Shown piece after piece: positions 27,401 through 34,516 of a DNA stretch of 50,117 bases (its first letter is position 1; each line of letters opens with the position of its first letter). The notes under the pieces were generated by a model that was given only the letters and a program-made list of their open reading frames with translations, made no database searches and was not told the origin of the DNA. Made by a program: the position numbers and the translations under genes. The stretch comes from a virus. The stretch is from the IMG/VR virus record IMGVR_UViG_3300022937_000033, positions 1 through 50,117 of that record. One strand, given 5' to 3'.

Positions 27401-30400
27401 GTGTGTACCACCTGGATGGTGCTGTTCCCCAAACAGTTTATGCAATGGAACAGGCACGTGATCTTGCGATAAAGTGTATCAATATGATCACTATCAATCC
27501 TGAGCACACCAGATTGAGTCAGTGGAAGGATCTGACGGTTACTCCCGAGTACACAGTGATCGACAACAGTCACGCTGACGCTCGCAATCTGATCCTTGCT
27601 AATAAGTGGTTCATTGCACACGAATCTCTCTACTACGCTAAGCAGCAAAATCCTGGTCTGGTTGTGCCTGGTGGCGATGTGAACTGCCTCTCCGACATCG
27701 TAGATGTCTTGGAAGCAATGACATATAACCTGGCACACGGTGGCAACGACTTTATGTACGACGCTACTGAGCGTTATCTTACGGGTGCACACGTTGCTGG
27801 TTATGAAGATGATACCGTGAATGCCTTCACCAAGGCACGCGATATGGCAATCGAAGTGATGAGAAACAATGCTATCACCAAGCAAGATACTTCTCACGGT
27901 TGGGTTCAGTCTTTCGACCTCACCATCACAGCAGATACTCAATCTCCCGCCTGTCAGCAGGTCGCATCGTCGATTACAACTCTAATGGGTATGCTGATCA
28001 CTTCGATCGGCACTACAGCATCTCCTGGAACACTTGCCGCATTTGAGGCAGCGTATACTGAAACTGCACCTTCTCCGACATACAACACAAATCGTGAGGC
28101 AATTCCTTACGAAAATGCGTGTGTCAACCAGACTTCTGCAGTTACCAATTTCTTCCATATCATCACGGATTCGCTTCAGGATCCCACTGGTGCTGATCCG
28201 ACTACCTATCAGTGGTCCATCAGCAACTTGACTCGTGTTGAACCCCCGTATGCGTTTGAAGACGGCGAAACGATCCGTTCTATCAAACACAACTACAAGA
28301 ACAAGTCTTCAGGTGGTTTCTTCAACTTTGGTGATACTATTCGCGGTATGTCATCTGGAGCAACATCTGAAGTTATCGGAACCAATGCTGGTAACAAGTG
28401 GATCTACACCAAGGCAGTTACTGGAGCATACTCTGCAAACGAGTATATCACCAACTCTCTAATGACCGCAACTAATGCTTCAGTTGATTTATTGATGTCC
28501 AAAGTTGGATCTGGATCTGTTTCCTTCACAGGAACTGGTAGCAAACTTGAATTCCCCGCAGACGAGAGAGTTGATTTCGGTACTGCAGACTTTACCATCG
28601 AAGCTTGGATTCGTCCCTCGGGCGTAAGCGGTGTCCAAAGAATCATTGATTGTCGTGCATCTGGCACTGACGTTGCAGTTACTCTCTTTATGAGTGGAAC
28701 TTCTCTCCGTTACGGTACAGGTGCTGGTGATCACATTACTGCTACCAGTGCTATCACAACTGCAAACCAGTGGTACCACATCGCAGTTTCTCGCGCTTCC
28801 AACACCACAAAACTGTTTGTTAATGGCGTTCAGGTTGGTTCTGACTACACAGACAACAATGATTATGCAGATAATGCATTTAAGGTTGGTGCTTCTTGGA
28901 ACAGTGGTGAAACATTCGCTGGTCATATTGACGAATTCTTGATCAGAAAAGGAACCGCCTCGTACGGTTCTGGGTTTACTCCCCCCATTGTCTATAACTA
29001 CAGCGGATTGGATATTTCCTTCGCGTTCAATGGCAATACTCCTTTCCCGATCGAGCATACTGCAATCTACGCAACGTATCTGCAAACTATCATCTCGTCT
29101 GCAACGGCAAACGGTGTCGAATTGTTCCGTCAAGAAATTATGACGGAAGAGGTTGATACTGGTAGAGACGTATATCGCGACTGTGCCGATATTATTGAGA
29201 AGAACCGTTACTGGATTGCTGAGGAAGCAGTTGGTCGTATGAAGGCGACTTACCCAGAGTTTGTGATGCCTGGTGACTATGGAAACAGCACACAAGGTAC
29301 AGATTACTGCCTGCGTGATACTCACTCATTCATTCTGCCCGCAATCATTAATGATCTTCGTTACGGTGGTAACTACAACACAATCGTTGCTGGTCGTGGA
29401 TACCTTGAGGGTTCGGGTGCACTGAAGCATATCAATGGTGAACTCCTGCAGTCCATCTACAGTTGGCGGGAAGTTGCAAAACTTTGCATCAAAGTCATCA
29501 CCGAAGATGAAACTGATCTGAGTGGTGAGTATACCGACAGAATTCGTGTTCCCAACTACTTCAGTTCTCCTGCATCTACACAAATCCAGAACTTCATTAC
29601 CGATCTGGTTGACGATATGTTGGATGTTCTGGGTCCGACTGGACACAGATTCCGTGATGGTGCTGATCTACTGTACTTCAACCGTAAAGCGATTGCTGAC
29701 GAAGCAGTCTATATGCTGGAAGAAAAGTGGAAGGTCAATATCGCATTCTACGAACAGAATAAACTCTCCATCCCTGGTGGTCGTGAGAAGTGTGTTCGCG
29801 ACGTTCGTGACTATATTGTTCCCGCTGTTGCTGGTGATCTCTTGACTGGGGGTAACTCCAATATTCAGGGGATTATTGATTTCTATCTTGATGCTCAAAG
29901 CAATATCAATCACGTTGAGAGTGAACTGCTCCCGATGCTGGATGCAATTGAATATGTGAAGATGCTTTGTGGTTATGCGATTGAGAACCTGTTGATTTCT
30001 CGTAGCGAGAATATCGCAAACTTGACTGGTACAAGTCCTCAAACTATTGACGACTTCTACCAATTCCAATACACCGACTTCGCTGCATTCCGTAAGGATA
30101 CTGCAGTTGAACCCACGTTCCTGGGAGATCCTAAGATCTATCAAGGTGACAACTATGCAATCGATGCTTCCAACCTTCTGGAGCAGAATGCACGTACAAT
30201 TGCTGAAGAAGCAATTGATCTGGTTACCAAGACCAGTGCATTCCAACATTCCAACTTCAGAGTTCCTGGCGGTAAAGTCAACTGTGAAGATGACATCGTT
30301 GGATTCATCGAAGCAGTTATTCACGACTTGCGTTTTGCAGTTAACGAGAAATCTTACGATGCAGCAATGCTCTATCTGAACACAGATATGGGTCTGCAGC

Positions 30401-33400
30401 ACGTGACAAATCAAGCAGAAGAAACTGTCTATGCTTATAAGTTGGCACGTGATATGTCGATTCTCGCGATTCGCAATAAGCTTGGGTTTAATCCCTTGGA
30501 GGATGATCCTACTCTGCCTCCTCGTGGTGATTATGATTACAATGCAAACGGTAACGGTTTCTATGATGCAGCAAATGAAATCAGAAATAATCTGAGATTC
30601 ATTGCTACCACTGCTGTCGGACGTGGCATAACAAACTATCCTTCTCTCGTCATCCCTGGTGGTTATCAGAACTGTGTTGACGACACTGTTGACATCCTTG
30701 AGAGATTGATTTTCAACCTCGCTCACGGTGGCAACAATATGATGTACTACGCGACCGAGTTCTATATCACTAACGCGAATGCAATCTCGCACGTAACCTC
30801 TCAGGCAACAGAAACCAAGTACATTTTCGAGCAGGCACGCGACATCGCAATTCAAGTGATGCGTGGTCAATCTGTTACAACCAACGGCACAACCGAAGGT
30901 ACTCAACTGATTGATACCACGATCACTGCCGATACCGCTAACCCAACTTGCCAAAACGAAGCTGCTGCTATCAACACCCTAATGGGTATTGTGATTAATC
31001 TGTTCACAAATACTGGCGATCCTCAGGGTTATCTGAATGGTATTTCTAAGACTCTGCCTGGCGAATGGCCGCTGACTGGTGAGCGTGCAATCCGTCGCGA
31101 TCTGACTATCACGTATGACCAGTCTGGTATGGGTCTGTGTGCTGTGGTTTCTTCCACAATCGATACCCTGTTTGGTTATGTTATCAATGTTGTGGATACT
31201 GCTGCTCAAGGTAGTGGCAACTATCTGTCCAACCAGGGCATTACCAAGACAGTTGCTTCTACTTCCAATACCCTGACTTCTGGCGCTGGTCTCTGTTATA
31301 ACGTCAAATCTGCTGCAAATGTTCTTTTCGATCTTCTCGAAGACACTCTCGGACGTGCACCTGAGATGTATCGTCAAGCAGCACGTTTGGTTCTGATCAA
31401 CGATAACTACATCAATCGCGAATCTTACTACAAGACCCTCAACACATACTCTGGTTATGGTGGAGATGAAACATTTGGCGATTCTATCCGTAAAGCATAC
31501 GCATATGATCTCCTGACGGATGGTAACGCTAAGACTCTCGCACTGGTGAACTCTTGGTTTGATGCTGAAGGCAACTTCATTGCATTCCCTGGAACATTCA
31601 GAACCTATCTGATCTTCCACGCGAATGCAGTCAAAGATTTAACCAAGCAAATTGTTCTGCAAACAGCAGCAAATCCTGGTGCATATAACTTAGAACCTGT
31701 TTACACAAATCTCGAACTTCGTGTAAATCAGTCTGCAGCGGATAAGATTGATCAGTTGGATCACCTGGTCCAAACTGCTCTCGTCAGGTCTAAGCCCCCA
31801 ACAACACTTCTCAAGTACAACTTTGATGCTGGTGTTGCTGTTAACGCGAATGGTTCCATCACTGTTGTTGGCACCCATCCATTTGAGGCGTACGACATTG
31901 TTAACTACTCTGTCCTTGGAACTTCTATCGCCGAACTTAATCGTGCACAGTATTACATTCACCCCGATACAACTGCATCTACCATCTGGTTGGCAGAATA
32001 TATCGATGGTGAAAAGATCAGATCTCTGACTCCTGGAACTGCAGGTCAAATTCATACCCTGGCAGTTAATAGGAACACTGGTATCACTAGAATTCCTACT
32101 ACATATGGTGATCGCGACATTCCTACGCCAATATCTGGTGGTATTCAGGCAGCGGATGTGTTCTATGGAACAAACACTGGTGCATACGCAGAAGTCATTC
32201 GCATTCAGGACAACCTCGCGAGCGTGCTTTACAATATCAAGCACCTCACAATCACCCACACAACTCCCGAACAGAAGTTCTTCAATAATGAAACGGTCGT
32301 TGTGAATGGTGCCACAGCAAATACGGGCACAATCCTTTCTACTGATGGTGAGACCTACGTCAAGGTCATTGTGAATGGTGGTGCCTTCTCCAATGGCGAC
32401 ACCATCGAAGGTATTGATAGTGGTGCTCAAGGCAATGTGACTTTGGATCCCGACAATCGTCTTCTGGTCAATTTCCGTCGTGGCGAATTCATTGCAACCG
32501 ATGTCTTCTTCTCTAAGCAAGACACTGGTTCTGCAAACGCTCTGATCGTTCGCAATAATGATGGTGCTTTGACGGATAACCAAAATGGTCGCGTCACTTT
32601 CGATATTGAGACCGTTACTGGTGAATTCAAACCATCTGACGTGATCTACGGTTCTGTTACCGATCAGATCATTGAGATTGAGAGTTTCAATGTCACTCCT
32701 GGATTTGGTGAGTATATTCACTCCACCGAAATCACAAGATTCACATATGGTGCTCTTATCACAGATACAGGCGTTACCGATACATTCCAAGTTGGTGATG
32801 TTCTGCAACTCCAGAATGCAGGTCAGACAGTGGGTCACACCTTCGTCGTTACCGAACACGACATTGATAATAACTACGTCTATCTCGCGAATGAGACTAG
32901 TCGTTTCTCCTTGATCGGTTCAGACCTCACCGTGATCGCTGGCGATCCTGCTTACACTCTCGCGAAGATTCCTGTAGGATCAAACTTCCCCAGTGTCTAC
33001 ACTGACGTTATCACGCAAGTTACCATCACGCCTACAACTGCATATGGCAAGATTGCTAAGATTGAGCAAATCGGTCTTCGTGCAATTCTACACCTAGAAG
33101 ATTGTAGTGGAACATTCTTGAAGAACTCTCAGATCATTGGTGACAATGGATTCCGTGGTGCTTGCTCACAAGCAAGAGAACTTCGCGGGCGCGTGAGAAG
33201 ATTCTTCAGAGGTTTCGACGGTGTTCAAACCAACTTCAAACTGACCACTGGTAATGGTGATCCTTACTTCCCAGATCCCGCTGGTCATATGATGATCTTT
33301 GTGAATGGTATTCTGCAACCTCCTGGTGGTAGCAACGCCTACACAGCGTTCTCCGACAACATCCAGTTCACCGAAGCACCTGCCGTTGGTTCTACTTTCC

Positions 33401-34500
33401 ACGGCGTCTACGTGGGTAAACTGAGACAGTTGGATGACATCTCCTTCGACTTCGACTCGCTGAGAAACTCCTTCAACCTGAAACTGGGTGGCGTGTTCTA
33501 CTCGCTGACACTGACTGATGGTGTTCAGTCCAACACGATCAAACCTGAGAACAACATCATTTGCCAGTTGAACGGTGTTATTCAGGAACCTGGAATCGGT
33601 TTCGAGATCGTTGGTTCTAGAATCATCTTCTCTGAGATTCCTCGCGCAGGTTCGACCTTCGTTGCCTTCTCATACATCGGTTCTGACGTTGACGTTATCG
33701 CGGCAACGGTTGTTCCCCCGATTGAAGCGGGTGATATTCTCCAGATCGAAGGTGAAGATGAGTCTAGAACTGTCGCTCTGATCGAATCTTCCAACTCCTT
33801 GATCACGTTTGAATACTCGGGCGCAGTTCGCGGTCGTAATGGTCAGGCATTGGCAGAAATTGAGAAGGGTCGTGTGATTGAAGCAATCCTCACCAATTCT
33901 GGTGATGGTTATAGCGACAGACCTCAAGTCGATGTGGTTTCCTCCTCTGGTTTTGGTGCTCGCATCAAGGCACTTGTTGGTCTCGCACGCATCGACGTGA
34001 AGAATGCTGGTCAAGGTTATACATTGCCCAGAGTCGCAGTTAATACAACTGTTCCCGACACATTCCTTGGTCCCACAGGTGCTGCGTTGAACGGTGGTAT
34101 TGACATCTATGATCCCAACTACGTTCCCCCTGGCGATGAAACTCCTCAGGGTGAGAGAGCAATCGTGATTGAATCCCAACCCGTTAACACCACAGTCAAC
34201 CAGGGTGAGACCGCATCCTTTACGGTCATTGCTTCCACAAACCCCACTGGTGGGTCTATCGCCTACCAGTGGCAGAAGAAGGACTATGGATCTACAGAAT
34301 GGATCAACATTGATGGCGCTACATCACCCACTTACGTTACTCCTGCAACCACTCAGGCAGATGGCGGTGATGAGTATCGCGTTGGTATCACATCGCCTGG
34401 CGCAACACCTGTCCTGTCCAACTCTGCAGTCCTCGGTATTAACATTGGTGCTACGGTGATCTCTGGATTTACCGCTGACCAGATCTTTGACGACAACTAA
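15436..34500 (+). CDS. giant multidomain virion (baseplate/tail) protein, 6354 aa
   Basis: A single uninterrupted frame of 6354 codons. The N-terminus (QIPAFIKEDNQQFVKFLEEY) is typical of long cyanophage baseplate proteins. Approximate order by residue: two or more FNG...F-x-L binding-type repeats at 130-290; GxGY beta-repeats at 310-640; a GWP/KTLxxF module at 816-887; GxGY repeats at 1130-1360; a YHYH-like domain at 1425-1540; more GxGY repeats at 1665-1835; a propeller-like region at 1837-2230; a LamG-like domain at 2236-2445; a CBM5/12-like segment near 2650-2700; GxGY repeats at 3030-3255; six Cys-containing helical repeats at 3925-5148, interrupted by a second LamG-like domain at 4355-4518; more FNG-type repeats at 5925-6060; GxGY repeats at 6148-6208; and an Ig-like domain at 6244-6342. 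The position between gp6 and gp8 is that of T4 gene 7 (wedge initiator), but no sequence likeness to T4 gp7 is visible. Confidence 0.93.
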   Translation: MKAVTVSQRIQDQIPAFIKEDNQQFVKFLEEYYKSQEKVGRPYDILNNILNYTDIGSDEFDPNFLSSESAVLEKVDPTQNKIIAENVKYFLEKDGTLKIDNEVIYYESITHSPDIIFTPGVNKQEFDRKIQEFESISSEFNGSKTLFNLRLLGSPVTPQSAEHLLVIVNNEFQFPNRDYFLEGDKIRFQTPPQSPTGSLTGAVNIIRYLIGYTNVPVRYLDPIVVPQDSSQTEFNLTLQTQLYTPLSTVSSIVIVNRSEKVPFADYTVFQNKIIFKEAPVPGSQIDVLSVELIAPEFGSGASAVSKIVDGQLDDIIVKNGGSNYRLSFAPKVNISSTLGPGENATAEALVNGIKNVTLLASGQGYTSANPPLVEVDAPANAEGQVARLTATVSDEIEGVISLNVISSGSGYDRIPSIKFINPGGAKISNPTITNGRVDLGSIQVIDPGFGYTTAPRVYLDLPTGDNAIVASLQAVLDDTGRLLRVDVLGQGQGYETVPRARIIDPVGAQILDVNVTGGRVTNVELLTGGRGYTDAPSVYIVDNRKDIAGNPIGGTGATAVATIFNGEITDINITSFGTGYSDTEPPQIFIAAPPSPAASCDVGFGEVTGFTIHNAGRGYEPSAFVNCSRGVSAVTEYDQKGNQVYSLESDTVQSSHAVGATIYNIDNLFAKELYRRYVNQYLPNADIDYTKVNAPQIIKTISDFYASKGTKISTQYLFKMLYSENVDVSYPKDEIIKPSAATWNVDTVLRAELISGDSRNLQDSQLFQFADAVDPTIKDASVLIENVIAINTGVGTVYELAISEETLQGTFSIPYKTTLVEALDTDTSIITVDSTIGWPERNGTIRINDEEIVQYKEKTLNQFIECTRSKNGVVEDWDAGTPIYADMFVYANYGTSTECKLRVLGIADAKSTVLSDTGSYYLPGDKLNVASLGSTTDDQRVTSWLYNVKKLISVSQIVPGGLNNQTATVTCVNNHGLLVGDSVTIYGANPTVFNGTFLVTSRLSNTVFEYTIPQPAANEPQGNILLSVDLNKGKSSEPGIDVAVRNFTTNVQNTFFNDQYSYIASSGIPNYEVGPFLGSALLPGNQRKLIRIPRVINTVSRREDIQFGPIGSWVNGVSAWSYKSQNKIKFGGVTSITIDNPGTGYDAAVPPVIEITGGGGSGASATVVVNGSLFEIEVTAGGTGYTSSPLVSIVGGGGFGATATAVITNGRVSRILVESPGQGYTSQPTVSVSGGGGTGCTAVATVRGPIQSVATTSSGSGYTSSPTLKLNSGEGAVAQPIIINGRIVSIAIIAAGRGYTTAPRVIINGDGYGAVAKATIGTVGEDRGKVIGVTIINRGIGYSTGTTTVRLEAIGQSAQFSANVFEWTRNLQDQLALNFDAARGYVFAGYNTQYGGEYAHVSDPKQLRYVLGDNVFRNPSTGQLQELSTGYVHSPILGWAFDGNPIYGPYGYIDATDQSSGIRRIRSSYSVKSRLVYDADTNPVPLREDGPLLSDYPAGSFIDDYEYVFQLGDLDQYNGRFCKTPEYPEGVYAYFVSIDASDFGNPVFPYICGPQLYSQPDTWNFSQDAVQTNIPSDVVRFRDPYEDVDIDIDRQPNAATDTLVTEFGEDLIFEIEDLNRDGLINNLEATEPQVITEEPVLQVFDYYPRVSVRSEVDIDIETTTKFEDAKIDGFVIENPGVSYKVSDKLYFDNEGTEGFGASAKVSAVKGLTIAGYTSYMSNDEPYGQITTDGEHELRVGDEVIVNSTPILDETNKTFRVKVISGVEQVDVVQAGLGYSEEIPPTYEIITSQGQDFTIELPRTEAGGVNKVNIINSGSGYDEDNPPEIRVTHPQRFKKAAYFLSFLEENNSVTTINDIQIADDRTIYVCGKTSVEDGDTAGVLAKFNSDGRLLWKRTLIPTVPNAQDKSLVWNSLYVENSNPHNIYVVGETIPNVGNLTHNPDVVVAKYQSGFDNANNPDGIIQWQRDIAGISGSTRRDYATTIRLDQEGRVMIGGYTDANSISPDDMWVSLLDLDGSVMEKRKIASASGTEHLHQLEWKSNDTFLFCGISDPNGTGDIIIGETYYDTATIEIQWSKSIVSGPVYRYSNPSFTVDDYGAVYVTATVINSDDKNYGVMYTKFDGNNWNTALTSKLYVPQGTYESCESAGIKFDIFGNIDLGVFVKRAFNQCESVTSKISWNTGNIITSSTLVESSGIGYHPIAISSDNSGDTIVAGNKVESDQLAIFNWDTASNVFEETYNDTLKTGTNTQWYASGNAIIDTNKYYDGVSSIQLDAPNSLALQYGSDLSNQWTLEAFWALSTAQYSANNTDPEFYSVSDSLGNTVSCGVIGDNTDPNYGKVYVNLSGTTTYSTGSTFWSPFNAETFAHVSLSKERAGVGSYTYRVFINGNLAHSVTSTTIDVLLKDASLGPQAAPTSTTGWIGWIDNFVVSNSTKYTAAFTPAVVVGSSSSVKSFIYKVDKDRTKLGTFTLDDVESGHTITISSNTSYTFNTLNQTITDWALGPAGIQILDYSDVAAQHVPGIFTFTDTSETYAERTATIPTVGGKKLLLQATVIPKFYFRDAKYSSIDLVKTITFNQEATFTKGSILQQYQVIGGDDVISAYGTIVEVGTNSCKIGKIIGNFDTQKLLKSSAGDVNTLDRNFSAATTVPQWQENFSYTTGDEVYNDGKIYTATSTGISGPLDPTHTTGIVTDGNVNWAFTAVSGTFVIDLANTAYSGGTLSDFASWRAFSPQDYTIKIESIYDDSSFIKGDTIDADAVNLTFSVDTTGKIATFGGLIGVKSFTLVATLDKDVIPSAALTNTDLVFCSSTSRHNFEENDIIFTERFATNDYNGSFFIEEVFNSREFTFRLRSTAVQDPTFSGTGSSVGNINIYAKHPKFLFVRYHQYIFDLDDPSNFGYYLSFSKDNQYKLEYPFINIIREGTPGLTDDDSPTPLVKFVVTDAVTNISYYFDPSRTGTNSPVGEGSFIDVITTPYAGTFRVSATGNVGTTFDFKLFNEPEKTTAPVGNNEFGNPRSYYSTSSLKAIGPIADIKLVNPGGFYQKLPIVTDIASNREIEKVRILNGGTEYVNGVYYNVPIQGDGEGASCNITVQDDGDFTGVITDVVLTSAGEGYKTAYIDVDGISGILGPLLAGSGAQLEVVIPDEGSGASVFLQGKSIGKIKKLKNNEFGFGYSHDYTLRPEITFPVNLQLFNTAILSEIKITDPGSGYTSVPAVVIEGGGGTGAEAEAVVKNNRLSEIIIKNPGAGYSSEPTVTLKSEFNYVVNVDLGYLQFNFPHGITTGAEVQLRAEDLGSTVGILPKPSSAGLVSLNPNQIYYAIAGEQNSLESDQLRIALTKLDAESGSFITFLTQGEGRQVLLTEVFGGQAEAIVETSRFLEGELVYQGSSLELASATGYVSTNEGWQIGPRILKLENYDGIWKDGERVTGQVSRASGLIDNLSIARGTLNIASLTTTPGQFIDDVGKPSEIVQKIQDSYFYQNFSYVIKSQTPINEWRKSILETNHPVGFNMFGELAISGGKDISGRKVISDLVKEVNISSYTNINQITSFANAQPIYTEFNNTEVLFRRKRLTNSEEILTSIVKKIDDISSDFNGIRTQFPLNVEGESITATETQMFVLINGVAQAPGDAFSTSGPSIVFTEAPKAPSRIKFREVDYAQIEITRLTFSNISGIFPLLGYKVRGIVSEAIATVIDSGVDYIDVINVEGTFQINESILSSQTGFNSVLSNVATVSQKTIYEQGERITNLSGDFAIIEESNLQDGTITSHLVVSRTSGTDKYETGEFNIKFNDIIYSSRSKIAARVTVIAPYSDDVSGQIIDQVDLSPASSFFALVFQRVPSTTFPNVILDNIGDTVINPTEIDSTESNNQDFLDFERVRNQEIRYTNLAGNDFAPGTDIRLKKIYFGNSSLRTVKDPRANNASESILKNLDFIAEEAVGKMLEFYPSFQIQSVGGNSDCQDDIKDILTAIAWQLEYDGNSEIWDAANTYVQGNSVYHLDGAVPQTVYAMEQARDLAIKCINMITINPEHTRLSQWKDLTVTPEYTVIDNSHADARNLILANKWFIAHESLYYAKQQNPGLVVPGGDVNCLSDIVDVLEAMTYNLAHGGNDFMYDATERYLTGAHVAGYEDDTVNAFTKARDMAIEVMRNNAITKQDTSHGWVQSFDLTITADTQSPACQQVASSITTLMGMLITSIGTTASPGTLAAFEAAYTETAPSPTYNTNREAIPYENACVNQTSAVTNFFHIITDSLQDPTGADPTTYQWSISNLTRVEPPYAFEDGETIRSIKHNYKNKSSGGFFNFGDTIRGMSSGATSEVIGTNAGNKWIYTKAVTGAYSANEYITNSLMTATNASVDLLMSKVGSGSVSFTGTGSKLEFPADERVDFGTADFTIEAWIRPSGVSGVQRIIDCRASGTDVAVTLFMSGTSLRYGTGAGDHITATSAITTANQWYHIAVSRASNTTKLFVNGVQVGSDYTDNNDYADNAFKVGASWNSGETFAGHIDEFLIRKGTASYGSGFTPPIVYNYSGLDISFAFNGNTPFPIEHTAIYATYLQTIISSATANGVELFRQEIMTEEVDTGRDVYRDCADIIEKNRYWIAEEAVGRMKATYPEFVMPGDYGNSTQGTDYCLRDTHSFILPAIINDLRYGGNYNTIVAGRGYLEGSGALKHINGELLQSIYSWREVAKLCIKVITEDETDLSGEYTDRIRVPNYFSSPASTQIQNFITDLVDDMLDVLGPTGHRFRDGADLLYFNRKAIADEAVYMLEEKWKVNIAFYEQNKLSIPGGREKCVRDVRDYIVPAVAGDLLTGGNSNIQGIIDFYLDAQSNINHVESELLPMLDAIEYVKMLCGYAIENLLISRSENIANLTGTSPQTIDDFYQFQYTDFAAFRKDTAVEPTFLGDPKIYQGDNYAIDASNLLEQNARTIAEEAIDLVTKTSAFQHSNFRVPGGKVNCEDDIVGFIEAVIHDLRFAVNEKSYDAAMLYLNTDMGLQHVTNQAEETVYAYKLARDMSILAIRNKLGFNPLEDDPTLPPRGDYDYNANGNGFYDAANEIRNNLRFIATTAVGRGITNYPSLVIPGGYQNCVDDTVDILERLIFNLAHGGNNMMYYATEFYITNANAISHVTSQATETKYIFEQARDIAIQVMRGQSVTTNGTTEGTQLIDTTITADTANPTCQNEAAAINTLMGIVINLFTNTGDPQGYLNGISKTLPGEWPLTGERAIRRDLTITYDQSGMGLCAVVSSTIDTLFGYVINVVDTAAQGSGNYLSNQGITKTVASTSNTLTSGAGLCYNVKSAANVLFDLLEDTLGRAPEMYRQAARLVLINDNYINRESYYKTLNTYSGYGGDETFGDSIRKAYAYDLLTDGNAKTLALVNSWFDAEGNFIAFPGTFRTYLIFHANAVKDLTKQIVLQTAANPGAYNLEPVYTNLELRVNQSAADKIDQLDHLVQTALVRSKPPTTLLKYNFDAGVAVNANGSITVVGTHPFEAYDIVNYSVLGTSIAELNRAQYYIHPDTTASTIWLAEYIDGEKIRSLTPGTAGQIHTLAVNRNTGITRIPTTYGDRDIPTPISGGIQAADVFYGTNTGAYAEVIRIQDNLASVLYNIKHLTITHTTPEQKFFNNETVVVNGATANTGTILSTDGETYVKVIVNGGAFSNGDTIEGIDSGAQGNVTLDPDNRLLVNFRRGEFIATDVFFSKQDTGSANALIVRNNDGALTDNQNGRVTFDIETVTGEFKPSDVIYGSVTDQIIEIESFNVTPGFGEYIHSTEITRFTYGALITDTGVTDTFQVGDVLQLQNAGQTVGHTFVVTEHDIDNNYVYLANETSRFSLIGSDLTVIAGDPAYTLAKIPVGSNFPSVYTDVITQVTITPTTAYGKIAKIEQIGLRAILHLEDCSGTFLKNSQIIGDNGFRGACSQARELRGRVRRFFRGFDGVQTNFKLTTGNGDPYFPDPAGHMMIFVNGILQPPGGSNAYTAFSDNIQFTEAPAVGSTFHGVYVGKLRQLDDISFDFDSLRNSFNLKLGGVFYSLTLTDGVQSNTIKPENNIICQLNGVIQEPGIGFEIVGSRIIFSEIPRAGSTFVAFSYIGSDVDVIAATVVPPIEAGDILQIEGEDESRTVALIESSNSLITFEYSGAVRGRNGQALAEIEKGRVIEAILTNSGDGYSDRPQVDVVSSSGFGARIKALVGLARIDVKNAGQGYTLPRVAVNTTVPDTFLGPTGAALNGGIDIYDPNYVPPGDETPQGERAIVIESQPVNTTVNQGETASFTVIASTNPTGGSIAYQWQKKDYGSTEWINIDGATSPTYVTPATTQADGGDEYRVGITSPGATPVLSNSAVLGINIGATVISGFTADQIFDDN
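27208..31352 (+). repeat. six Cys-containing helical repeats within the giant protein
   Basis: Units of roughly 95-105 residues encoded at about 27208-27500, 27598-27876, 29199-29500, 29680-29990, 30180-30485 and 30588-30880. Each has a start like IAEEAVGRM, a P-G-G segment, a conserved Cys before a D-D/D-x motif (NCLSDIVDVLEA, NCVDDTVDILER), then a helical part with N-L-A-H-G-G-N or a variant and an end like ARDMAI. Four shorter related units (about 27919, 30912, 31100 and 31272) contain T-I-T-A-D and a Cys before TLMG. The repeats are diverged at DNA level. Confidence 0.8.
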
Positions 34501-34503
34501 ATA
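34497..34503 (+). promoter_or_regulatory. T4-type late promoter CTAAATA
   Basis: CTAAATA overlaps the stop codon of the giant gene and lies 14 bases ahead of the next start. Confidence 0.6.
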
Positions 34504-34516
34504 GTTAAAAAAGGAA

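Noticed and set aside
15436-34500. Assembly artefact joining several genes into one frame
   Set aside because: No internal stop, frame change or duplicated block of identical DNA is visible over 19 kb, and the module order is continuous; a long-read check would settle it.
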